Source: Butyrivibrio sp. NC3005
GTDB lineage: Bacteria > Bacillota > Clostridia > Lachnospirales > Lachnospiraceae
Direction of reading: 5' to 3'
DNA: 64,000 nt
Assembly (NCBI RefSeq): GCF_000424545.1
Contig: NZ_AUKC01000003.1
Location: 157,943 to 221,942 of the forward strand
This document shows, in pieces, positions 42,993-50,662 of this stretch. Position 1 is the first letter of the stretch; each line of letters starts with the position of its first letter. The notes under the pieces were generated by a model. That model did not search any database, was not told the DNA's origin, and saw only the letters and a list, made by a program, of their open reading frames with translations. A program made the translations under genes and the position numbers.

Positions 42993-44808
42993 TCGACTCT
43001 ATTCCGTACTTTTTACGATCCTGTTCATAGCGTTTATCTATCCAGATTAAAGCCTCTAATATTTTATTTCTATGTTCTATATCTTTATTGTTTATTAAGC
43101 CGTTCTTCCTTCTATAATAGTCATACAAAGGTTCTTTAAGAAATGCCGCGTCGAATAGCTTCGACATGCGAAGTGTAATTTCCCAGTCTTCATATGCTAT
43201 TAAACTTTCATTAAAAACGCCTGCTTTTTCAAAGCATTCTTTTTTGAAAAAAATCGCAGTTGAACATATAAAATTTTTAGGAAGAAGTGCTGGCAATATA
43301 TATCCGTTTTTTCTGACATCAGTCATTTCTCTTTTTGGAATGACTGACGAAGTTGTAATCACAGAATTGTTTTTGTTTTCTTTGGCCAACGCTTCATATT
43401 CTTCGTGAAGTATGCACTCACAATACGTAAATTTATAATTATCCGGAAGTCCCAAGATATAATTTAGCTGTTTTTCAATCTTATCAAGTCTGCAAAAATC
43501 GTCATCATCCTGAAAGACTATGTAATCTCCTTTGGCATTTGTCAGCCCGATATTTCTAGCATGTGAGACGCCTTTATTATTCTTGTTAGATATTAGCTTT
43601 ATTCTATCGTCGTCAAATCCATTTACAACTTCCTGTGTATTGTCTGTGGAGCCATCATCTACAATAATGTATTCAAAGTTTTGATAAGTCTGCCCCAGAA
43701 TGCACTCTATCGACTTTTTCAGGTAACTTGCCCTATTATAAGTGGCTGTTATTACCGTAACCTTTCTTTTAGCTGTAAGAGCGTCACCAAGTTCCCTGTC
43801 AGACGAAATATCAGCATTCATCAAAGTTAAAAGTTCTAATTCATCTCTGTTAAAAGAATAAATAATATCATTCGAAATCCAATGAGGTACTATATTTAAC
43901 ACAATATATTTTAAAATATCAAAAAGAAGTATCTTATCAATACCATCACCAAAAGCTCGCAAAAGTTTCATATTTTGAACATAGCATTCTTTCACAAAAT
44001 GAGCTTCAATAATATCTTTATACTCTCCTGCTATTTCCGGGATTCCGCATAACATCTGATACAGGTTAGTCTGAAGATTTAGTCTGTCCGATATTCTTTT
44101 CTTTAACTCTTCAAATCTGCAGTTTTTGGTATCAGCAATCGCTTTCCTATATGTATTTTTATATTCAAAAGAGCAATATCCATGGTCAAAAGTGTAATAG
44201 ATACTCTTTGTAAAAAACAAAAGAATATATGCAAACACATAGTCAATATCACAGTATGTTTTGGAAAAATAAAGTCCTATACTGCTTATCAGACTCTTTC
44301 TATATACATGACAAAGATAACATTCATCAAAATAGTCACTACAAAGATACTCTCGCCTTGTCATGTCATCTTCTATGCCAATAAACGAAAAATCCTCTAT
44401 GGTAAATGGATCATCGCCAAACCTCGTAAAATCCCTATGTGCAATCGTCCTATGAAAAGAAATCAAATCAGCATCGCTGTTTTCTATGATGGAGGCAACA
44501 TTCATTAAAAGAGCCGGATGAATTTCATCCCCTGCCTTTAGAAAAAGAATGTACTCTCCATGACAATCGTCTATACCTGTATTTAAAAGTATTTCGCTCG
44601 AAGCTTTTTCGATATTTTTTATCGTAAAATCACATTTTATTCCTGAGAAAAAACGACTTAAACTAGTATTCTCAGTCTCCTTTAATGAACTTACAATCAG
44701 TATCTCCAAGTTATCCAAATCAATCTGTTGATTTTTGATACTATTTGCAGTCCTCTCTATATCTATATCTAAATCGCAAAAAGGAATGATTATACTGATA
44801 GTCTTCAT
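42976..44808 (-). CDS. Two-domain GT2-type glycosyltransferase
   Basis: The 610-residue protein has a diverged N-terminal GT-A domain (KTISIIIPFCDLDIDIERTA, LKAGDEIHPALLMNV) and a well-conserved second GT2 domain from about 340 (TVITATYNRASYLKKSIECI, YIIVDDGSTDNTQEV, VFQDDDDFCRLD, AYEDWEITLRMSKLF). Tandem GT2 domains can act as a polymerase or add two sugars in turn; the first domain may be non-catalytic. ATG at 44806-44808 is preceded by AAAGGATC; a 20-bp perfect hairpin ends 15 bases upstream of that start. Located in the flagellin-linked cluster. Confidence 0.85.
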   Translation of the reverse strand: MKTISIIIPFCDLDIDIERTANSIKNQQIDLDNLEILIVSSLKETENTSLSRFFSGIKCDFTIKNIEKASSEILLNTGIDDCHGEYILFLKAGDEIHPALLMNVASIIENSDADLISFHRTIAHRDFTRFGDDPFTIEDFSFIGIEDDMTRREYLCSDYFDECYLCHVYRKSLISSIGLYFSKTYCDIDYVFAYILLFFTKSIYYTFDHGYCSFEYKNTYRKAIADTKNCRFEELKKRISDRLNLQTNLYQMLCGIPEIAGEYKDIIEAHFVKECYVQNMKLLRAFGDGIDKILLFDILKYIVLNIVPHWISNDIIYSFNRDELELLTLMNADISSDRELGDALTAKRKVTVITATYNRASYLKKSIECILGQTYQNFEYIIVDDGSTDNTQEVVNGFDDDRIKLISNKNNKGVSHARNIGLTNAKGDYIVFQDDDDFCRLDKIEKQLNYILGLPDNYKFTYCECILHEEYEALAKENKNNSVITTSSVIPKREMTDVRKNGYILPALLPKNFICSTAIFFKKECFEKAGVFNESLIAYEDWEITLRMSKLFDAAFLKEPLYDYYRRKNGLINNKDIEHRNKILEALIWIDKRYEQDRKKYGIESNIKVV

Positions 44809-44823
44809 GGTGATCCTTTCACG

Positions 44824-44867
44824 CCTAAATCTCAGCAAGAAGTAATGACTTCTTGCTGAGATTTAGG
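44824..44867 (-). promoter_or_regulatory. 20-bp perfect hairpin just upstream of the GT2 gene RBS
   Basis: 44824-44843 is perfectly complementary to 44848-44867 (stem core AAATCTCAGCAAGAAGT) with an AATG loop. In leftward transcripts it lies a few bases before AAAGGATC, the ribosome binding site of the gene starting at 44808. The right arm is the first part of a tandem element B, and the second B copy (from 44973) offers a competing partner. Confidence 0.65.
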
Positions 44868-45096
44868 ATAATCATCAGCAAGAATCCTGCTTCGCAGGAC
44901 AAAATTTGTCTTGACGACAAATTTTGGTCTGGTACGGTTTTGGGTTTTCCTGATGAAAACCAAAACCTATGGCTTCTTGCTGAGATTTAGGATAATCATC
45001 AGCAAGAATCCTGCTTCGCAGGACAAAATTTGTCTTGACGACAAATTTTGGTCTGGTACGGTTCTTGATTTTCCTGATGAAAACAAGAACCTATGC
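44849..45096 (+). repeat. Repeat element B, two tandem 124-bp copies
   Basis: Copies begin at 44849 and 44973 and are nearly identical. Each folds as four successive hairpins: TTCTTGCTGA/TCAGCAAGAA, TCCTGC-TTC-GCAGGA, AAAATTTGTC-TTGAC-GACAAATTTT and a final GGTTxTxG/CxAxAACC stem with TTTTC/GAAAA inside. The final hairpin differs between copies (TTTTGGG/CCAAAACC against TTCTTGA/CAAGAACC) with pairing kept. The inverted third copy lies at 41403-41527, so the pair brackets 41.5-44.8 kb. Confidence 0.8.
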
Positions 45097-45102
45097 TATA
45101 TT

Positions 45103-46071
45103 CTAAACTTTGCAAAGACTCTTCTCCAATGCCTCCATTTTGCTGCTAAACTCTGTAAGTTTTTCTCTTAAGGAGTTATTCTCATTTTTCAAAGCTTCAA
45201 AAGTTGTCTTTATGGTTTCATCTTCAAGTGTACTTATAATAAACTCTTCTGAAAGTTTTACATATCTGTCTGTCATTTTGGCATATTTCCACCAGATTTC
45301 TTCATTTGAACATCTAAAATACGCAAACTTCCACGGTTTATCTCCAGCGTAATGGATAATGGAACAGTTTTTCTCTATTTCTTCTTTGGTTATTCCGTGA
45401 GTATGAGCCATTCCTGCGAATATATCATAGAAAGCCCATTCCATATATCCGATTTTTTTCCAATGGACATAATTAATAATATCCTGATCGGGAGCTTCCA
45501 TCTGAAAGTCCCATTCTTTCATTACTTTGCAGTAATAATCGAAGTTGTACTTTTCTCTAAGTCTTGCAACATTTAGGAGAAGAACTCCAGAATTAATATA
45601 TTTATAACCACTACTAAAAGCTTCCTGCATCATGCTAACAACTTTAGGGCTATGGTCAAGCTCTGTATCAAGGCCGCAGCTATTAACACATCCATACATT
45701 TCATAATCCATAAACGGAAGGTTATACATATCATTTATAGATTTGTTGACTATTATATCAACATCAAGGTAAAGTACTCTTTCAACGCTAACAGGCAACA
45801 AATCAAAAAGCATCAAGCGAAAATAAGCTTCAATAGTCCACCATTCATCTCTAGGAAGTCTGTCATCAAACTTTTTCCTGTCCACTTTGAGGTCATGAAT
45901 CGTAATATCGAACTTATCCATAGAAGATTTCATGCTGTCTATATCCTCTGTGGTAAGCTCGCACTCTAGAAGATAGGCATCTACATGAGTCTTATTATTA
46001 ACGCAAAGGGATGTCAGCATAACTATTGTATAATCAATATATTTTCTATTTAAAGACGTAACTATGTTCAT
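45103..46071 (-). CDS. Family 8 glycosyltransferase
   Basis: The 322-residue protein starts MNIVTSLNRKYIDYTIVMLT, typical of GT8, and has VERVLYLDVDIIVNKSINDM near 95-115 (DVD metal site), SGYKYINSGVLLLNVARLRE near 150, PDQDIINYVHW near 190 and SIIHYAGDKPWKF near 240. The last about 50 residues form a short coiled coil (FEALKNENNSLREKLTEFSS) that could mediate assembly. AAAGGCG precedes the start. GT8 enzymes are retaining glucosyl/galactosyl transferases; here it probably extends the flagellar or surface glycan. Confidence 0.9.
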   Translation of the reverse strand: MNIVTSLNRKYIDYTIVMLTSLCVNNKTHVDAYLLECELTTEDIDSMKSSMDKFDITIHDLKVDRKKFDDRLPRDEWWTIEAYFRLMLFDLLPVSVERVLYLDVDIIVNKSINDMYNLPFMDYEMYGCVNSCGLDTELDHSPKVVSMMQEAFSSGYKYINSGVLLLNVARLREKYNFDYYCKVMKEWDFQMEAPDQDIINYVHWKKIGYMEWAFYDIFAGMAHTHGITKEEIEKNCSIIHYAGDKPWKFAYFRCSNEEIWWKYAKMTDRYVKLSEEFIISTLEDETIKTTFEALKNENNSLREKLTEFSSKMEALEKSLCKV

Positions 46072-46203
46072 AAAATCGCCTTTCTTTTTAATTACTTTAA
46101 TCCTTTATCACTATGTTTGATTCAAAACACTTTAATTTTCCAAAACAAACTGACTTTATTTTAAAATCACAAAACAAGCAACTATCCTTCTCCCACCATA
46201 GTC

Positions 46204-46392
46204 AAGACTCGCTCGCGAGTCTTGCGCGCCGGATTCGGGTCTGCTTCAGCAGACAAATTCCTGTCCGAATCCGTGCGCATCCTCGCGGAGCGTTTAACTC
46301 AGTCGGAGCTTGTACCCCGACTGAGTATAGTTTGTCATAACCCCCACCTACGCTAACGCTTAGAGGTGGGGGATTTCTCCGACTGAGTTAAA
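46204..46392. promoter_or_regulatory. Structured leader element C with mutually exclusive hairpins
   Basis: Hairpins in order: AAGACTCGC/GCGAGTCTT (46204-46223); GGATTCGG...CCGAATCC enclosing GTCTGC-TTCA-GCAGAC (46231-46272); ACTCAGTCGG (46297-46306) with CCGACTGAGT (46317-46326); CCCCCACCT/AGGTGGGGG (46341-46372). A second CCGACTGAGTTAAA at 46379-46392 matches 46293-46306 over 14 bases, so the 46297 arm can pair with either partner. For leftward transcripts this lies between the end of the 46360-47553 gene, which it overlaps, and the GT8 start at 46071. Confidence 0.65.
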
Positions 46393-47553
46393 TATCTGTT
46401 CCAACCTGTTTTCAAACGTATGATATTTAGCTACTTTATCATGCGCATTTTGAGCTATTCTTATTCTTTCTTCAGGGTTACTTAGATAATAACCTATCTT
46501 TTCATCAAGGTCTTCTCTACTTTCGTAGTAAACAAAATCTTCTCCAGCTTCAAAAAAATCAAAAAAGTCAGCCTGATAATTGGATATTAAAAATCCATTA
46601 CATGCCATGATGTCAAATGCTCTTAAAGGTATTCCGCTTTTTATGCTGCGCAAAGATATATTCAGATTTATCTTCGAGCACTTGAACGCCTTAGGCATTT
46701 CAAGATAATAATCAACTTCTCCTCTATTATCCACTTTTGGAATTTTGAATTTTTTATCCTTGGTATATAAAGTTACATTATATTTTCTTCCAAGCATCTC
46801 TAATATTTCATACCGCTCAATTGCTGTAATCTTGCGGTTTACAACATACTGCCCATAAAGATATTCATAAGTTTCAACTCCGTCGAAATTCGGTGTAAGA
46901 GATAGTGCATTTACCATATCGTCTATTACATATTTATTCAAAGACTCCTGAACAAAATTTGCACCTTCTACCTGCATCTGGGCTTTCATAAGACCTTCTA
47001 TATAGCCTTTTGTATAGCTCGATACTTTATCGCTAATCCTATCCCAGAAATTGTGTCCCTCATTGTACATACTTCCACAAAAAGAAACATCACTTTCCCA
47101 CTTTTTTCTTTCTTTATCAGGGATAACTATGCTATCAAGGCGTCTTGACGAAGCTGCAAGCGGCAGATAATAAACAGTCTTTATTCCCTGACCAGAAAAC
47201 TCCCTATACATTTGAGAGTCAAAGACAAATACATAATTACATGAATTAATCAGCGTATAGGAATAGAGTTTAACTTGAGGATTATCATATAGCCAGGATG
47301 CATATTTTATACCTGTTTTCTGGCATACTTTCGACACCTCAGGGTAATAATTCATGGAAAAGACAAATGATGGCTGTTCGTTAACTATAGCCTTTTCCAG
47401 ATTTTCTTCAAACTCCGGATTGTCAGCACTTTCCCTTGGCTCAAACTTATAGCGGAACACTTCAATAGGTCTGTCCGATTCACTTAATTTTTCAAAAGCA
47501 TCTAATATATCTTCATTACAAAAGCTATTCCATTCCATGAAAAAAACTTTCAT
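46360..47553 (-). CDS. CgeB-like glycosyltransferase
   Basis: This 397-residue GT-B-type protein has an N-terminal DUF3880-like half (FSMNYYPEVSKVCQKTGIKY, then ASWLYDNPQVKLYSYTLINS and YVFVFDSQMYREF) and a C-terminal half with DVSFCGSMYNEGHNFWDRIS, CSKINLNISLRSIKSGIPLR and AFDIMACNGFLISNYQADFF, the glycosyl-transferase family 1_2 signature. The tandem neighbour at 47557 is a paralogue and the two are 3 bases apart. AGAGGTAG precedes ATG. The last six residues (GEIPHL) are encoded by the arm of a hairpin element, so the natural end may have been replaced. Confidence 0.85.
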   Translation of the reverse strand: MKVFFMEWNSFCNEDILDAFEKLSESDRPIEVFRYKFEPRESADNPEFEENLEKAIVNEQPSFVFSMNYYPEVSKVCQKTGIKYASWLYDNPQVKLYSYTLINSCNYVFVFDSQMYREFSGQGIKTVYYLPLAASSRRLDSIVIPDKERKKWESDVSFCGSMYNEGHNFWDRISDKVSSYTKGYIEGLMKAQMQVEGANFVQESLNKYVIDDMVNALSLTPNFDGVETYEYLYGQYVVNRKITAIERYEILEMLGRKYNVTLYTKDKKFKIPKVDNRGEVDYYLEMPKAFKCSKINLNISLRSIKSGIPLRAFDIMACNGFLISNYQADFFDFFEAGEDFVYYESREDLDEKIGYYLSNPEERIRIAQNAHDKVAKYHTFENRLEQIFNSVGEIPHL

Positions 47554-47556
47554 AAA

Positions 47557-48711
47557 CTACCTCTCAAAAGCAGTAACGAACATTTCAGGAATCTTTTTTA
47601 TATAAGAATACTTATCTTTAACTTTCTTATATCCATTTTGAGCAATTTCTTTTCTTTCCTTTTCATGTTCAAGATAAAAACTGCATTTATCAGCCAATTC
47701 TTCAAGGCATGTGTAAACTTCTATTTCCTGTCCTATTTCGAAAAACTCCGGAATCTCTTCCTGATAATTGCTAAGAACAAATCCTTGACAGCTCATAATA
47801 TCGAATATTCTCTGCGGAAGTCCTGTCCTTATAGCTTTAGATGTTGTATTTATATTAATCTTAGATTCTTTGAAAATAAGTGGCATTTCTTCAGTAGAAT
47901 TAGCAAGTCCCATTGCATGAACCTTTGGAAGTTTTGAGGTATTACTTCCTGTATAAAGACTTACGTTAAAACGCTTCGATAAGTATTCAAAAGTATCCTG
48001 CCTCTCCATAGCTGTAACATGATTTCCCATACAAAGCTGAGTTAATACCACTCTTTTTGTAAGATAATCGCCTTCTTTGCCATAATAAAACTTCTTACTT
48101 CCAGAAGCAGTTTTTTCCACTATTTCATCTGAAACAGCATCGTCTATAATCCATGCTCCATAGGCAAACTCCTGTATAGCCATTATGCCTTCAAGATATC
48201 CTTTTATATAATCATCTGTAAATGTAAGCTCCATAAATGGATCTTTTTCAGTATAAAGAGATCCTACAAAGGCTATGTCGTGTCTATACTTTTTAAGTTC
48301 ATATGCGTTTTTTTGATTAAAAAGCCTTTCTTTATAAAATCCTCCTGAAAGCGGATAGTGCCATACTTTATCGTTAAAATGCGATATTTCCTCAGATAGT
48401 TTCCTGTCAAAGATAAAAAATCTGTTGACCTTGTTAGATACGGATTTACTGTACAATTCAAGGACCGGAGAATCTACCACAAGGCTTACATATATGAGAC
48501 CGAAGACATTACATACATCAGACAAAAAAGGAAAAAAATTCACCGAAAACACGGCATTTACTTCATTTTTCATTAGAAAATCAGATATTTTTTCACTATC
48601 TTCGCAGATTTGGTCATTCCAAAGAGTTTTAACTTCTATTCCAAGCTGATCAAATGCTTTCTGAATATCTGTTTCGCATATGCTGTGATAACGATAAAAA
48701 AGAATCCTCAT
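47557..48711 (-). CDS. CgeB-like glycosyltransferase
   Basis: The 384-residue protein has the same layout as its downstream neighbour: VNFFPFLSDVCNVFGLIYVS, LVVDSPVLELYSKSVSNKVN, then DIAFVGSLYTEKDPFMEL and SKININTTSKAIRTGLPQRI with FDIMSCQGFVLSNYQEEIPE. It probably arose with the 46360 gene by tandem duplication followed by divergence. AAGGAAAA precedes ATG. The family includes enzymes linked to spore and flagellar glycans; donor and acceptor remain unknown. Confidence 0.85.
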   Translation of the reverse strand: MRILFYRYHSICETDIQKAFDQLGIEVKTLWNDQICEDSEKISDFLMKNEVNAVFSVNFFPFLSDVCNVFGLIYVSLVVDSPVLELYSKSVSNKVNRFFIFDRKLSEEISHFNDKVWHYPLSGGFYKERLFNQKNAYELKKYRHDIAFVGSLYTEKDPFMELTFTDDYIKGYLEGIMAIQEFAYGAWIIDDAVSDEIVEKTASGSKKFYYGKEGDYLTKRVVLTQLCMGNHVTAMERQDTFEYLSKRFNVSLYTGSNTSKLPKVHAMGLANSTEEMPLIFKESKININTTSKAIRTGLPQRIFDIMSCQGFVLSNYQEEIPEFFEIGQEIEVYTCLEELADKCSFYLEHEKERKEIAQNGYKKVKDKYSYIKKIPEMFVTAFER

Positions 48712-48766
48712 ATATTTTTCCTTTTTGTATATAAAAGCCTTCCTGTAGTTTGATAGTAACTGCGCG

Positions 48767-49867
48767 TCACCCTATCATTATCTTTGTATAATCACTTCTC
48801 TTATCACGCATTATCAAAAGCCCTGTTTCTAAATCCTCTAATTTAAATCTGTGAGAGATAAACTGCTGCGGCTCTATTTTTCCGCTTTCCAGCGCTTTTA
48901 GAACAACATGCCAGTCATCGTTTTCTTCCTTGGTAAAAGAAGAATTCCATGTTCCTGTGACTGTTAGTTGTTTTCTAAGTATTCTCCAATAAATATCTTT
49001 GGGCAATTCCATATCAGAATAAGGATTTCCTACTACTACTATTTTCCCAAGAGATTTTGACATAGTTATGGCATCATTAAGAGTTTCATTTCTTCCAACG
49101 CATTCAAAGAAAAAATCAAATCCCTCTTCAAATTCTTTCACTTCTTTTATGGATTCATATGTATTACCATCATTATCTGTAATGTCTTTTGTGTTATCTT
49201 TAGAAATATTTCCTTTCTTTCTTACAAGACATCTTTCCTTTCTTTGAAAAAGCTTCAAAAACTGCTCTTTTTGATACTCTTTATTACAAATGGCATATAC
49301 ATTTTTAAATCCGAAGTACTTAAGAAACATGCACACAAAAAGTCCTATTGTGCCAAGTCCTTCTACGCATATTCTCTTTTCAAAATCACTATTATTTATA
49401 TCGGTTATTCTCCTTATTGCATGAACCGCTACGCTCATTGGTTCCATGCAAGCAGCCTGCTCAAAAGTCACATTTTCTGGCAGTTCAATCAGATTCCAGA
49501 CAGGAACTTTTACATATTCTGCAAAACCTCCATTACATCTTGAGCCAAGATAATTGTAATTCTGACATGTCTCAAAATTTTTACTCTTGCAATCAGGGCA
49601 TTCTTTACATGGAATAAGCGGGAATACTCCGACTTTTTTTCCTAGAAGATTTCTGTTTTCATCACTACATTTGTAAACTGTTCCTGCAAATTCATGCCCT
49701 GGAATAAGAGGCTTAACATGCGCACCTGTCGTATATATTCTGGGAATGTCCGAACCGCAGATTCCAACATTTTCAACTTTAACAATTACTTCTTCTTTCG
49801 ATGCCACAGGCATATCAACTTCTTCTAATCTGATATCGTTTATTTCATGTAAGACGTATGCTTTCAC
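48767..49867 (-). CDS. tarJ: Zinc-dependent polyol-phosphate dehydrogenase, TarJ-like
   Basis: A medium-chain zinc dehydrogenase of 366 residues. ENVGICGSDIPRIY (catalytic-zinc Cys), PGHEFAGTV (zinc His/Glu) and the structural-zinc loop PCKECPDCKSKNFETC are present, with AACMEPMSVAVHAIRR and the Rossmann region VEGLGTIGLFVCMFLKYFG. The start is GTG, overlapping the last base of the TAG of the upstream cytidylyltransferase, with GGGAGAG as RBS. This coupling to a TarI/IspD-like gene is the arrangement of tarIJ, where TarJ reduces D-ribulose-5-phosphate to D-ribitol-5-phosphate with NADPH. Galactitol- or sorbitol-phosphate dehydrogenases look similar, so the substrate is inferred from context. 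A low-complexity insert (RKKGNISKDNTKDITDNDGN) sits after the cofactor loop. Confidence 0.75.
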   Translation of the reverse strand: MKAYVLHEINDIRLEEVDMPVASKEEVIVKVENVGICGSDIPRIYTTGAHVKPLIPGHEFAGTVYKCSDENRNLLGKKVGVFPLIPCKECPDCKSKNFETCQNYNYLGSRCNGGFAEYVKVPVWNLIELPENVTFEQAACMEPMSVAVHAIRRITDINNSDFEKRICVEGLGTIGLFVCMFLKYFGFKNVYAICNKEYQKEQFLKLFQRKERCLVRKKGNISKDNTKDITDNDGNTYESIKEVKEFEEGFDFFFECVGRNETLNDAITMSKSLGKIVVVGNPYSDMELPKDIYWRILRKQLTVTGTWNSSFTKEENDDWHVVLKALESGKIEPQQFISHRFKLEDLETGLLIMRDKRSDYTKIMIG

Positions 49868-50601
49868 TAGTGTACTCTCCCTGTTAGAAATCTCTCTAAA
49901 TCTGCCTTTGTAGTAATCTTATAATTATTCTCATCACCTTTTATCGCAGAAATATTCATGCCTGACATTATCGCTACTTCTGTCGAACCATTTACAGTTA
50001 ATATCTTATCTGGAAGAAGCTTTCTGCAAGCCTTAAGGTATTTGCCAAATACAAAAGCTTCCGGAGCCTGCCCCGCAACAACTTCATCTCTATTTAAAAG
50101 CGAAGATATGCTCTTGCCATCTTTGCTCAAATACACTGTATCCTTCATAGGAAGAACAGGAATTGCCCCATCACTGTTATCCATGCTGTTAAACAAGTCA
50201 CTTATCATTTGACCTGTGACAAGCGGCCTTGCTGCATCATGAATTAGAATTTCATCATCCTTATCCATAAAATTTTCCATATCTTCAAGTGCATTTACTA
50301 TAGATAGTTGCCTTGTCTTGCCTGGCATAGAAAAAGAAAGTTTCTTATCCTTACAGATTCTATATGCTTCTTCATCTTCTTTTTCAAGCTGATTTATAAT
50401 CTTTTGCTGCTCTTTAGTGATAAAATCATGCCACATACAATCTGCCACAACATAAACCTCTGATATCATGGCATGGCTAAGTATGGTCTTTAGGCAATAG
50501 TAAATAATCGGATTACCTAGAGCCCTTACATATTGCTTTGGAATATCAAGACCAAGCCTTGTACCAGTGCCACCTGATAAGATTATTGCAACTCTCTTCA
50601 T
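49867..50601 (-). CDS. tarI: Cytidylyltransferase, TarI/IspD-like (probable D-ribitol-5-phosphate cytidylyltransferase)
   Basis: The 244-residue protein begins KRVAIILSGGTGTRLGLDIP then KQYVRALGNPIIYYCLKTIL, the CTP-binding loop of the IspD/TarI family, and has ILIHDAARPLVTGQMISDLF and TVYLSKDGKSI, LLNRDEVVAGQAPEAF. TarI makes CDP-ribitol from ribitol-5-phosphate and CTP; IspD uses methylerythritol phosphate. The coupled TarJ-like gene and four LicD genes favour TarI. It is a bit longer than usual because of an insert around 80-100 with EQQKIINQLEKEDEEAYRIC. Confidence 0.8.
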   Translation of the reverse strand: MKRVAIILSGGTGTRLGLDIPKQYVRALGNPIIYYCLKTILSHAMISEVYVVADCMWHDFITKEQQKIINQLEKEDEEAYRICKDKKLSFSMPGKTRQLSIVNALEDMENFMDKDDEILIHDAARPLVTGQMISDLFNSMDNSDGAIPVLPMKDTVYLSKDGKSISSLLNRDEVVAGQAPEAFVFGKYLKACRKLLPDKILTVNGSTEVAIMSGMNISAIKGDENNYKITTKADLERFLTGRVH

Positions 50602-50662
50602 AGGGATTCCTCAAAAATGCCTTTTATAGTTTAGATATAGTACGTTTTGCTGTTTGTATATT

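Noticed and set aside
49867..50601. IspD of the MEP isoprenoid pathway
   Set aside because: No IspF or other MEP gene is nearby; overlap with a TarJ-like gene and the LicD context fit a polyol-phosphate cytidylyltransferase better, although the sequence alone does not exclude IspD.
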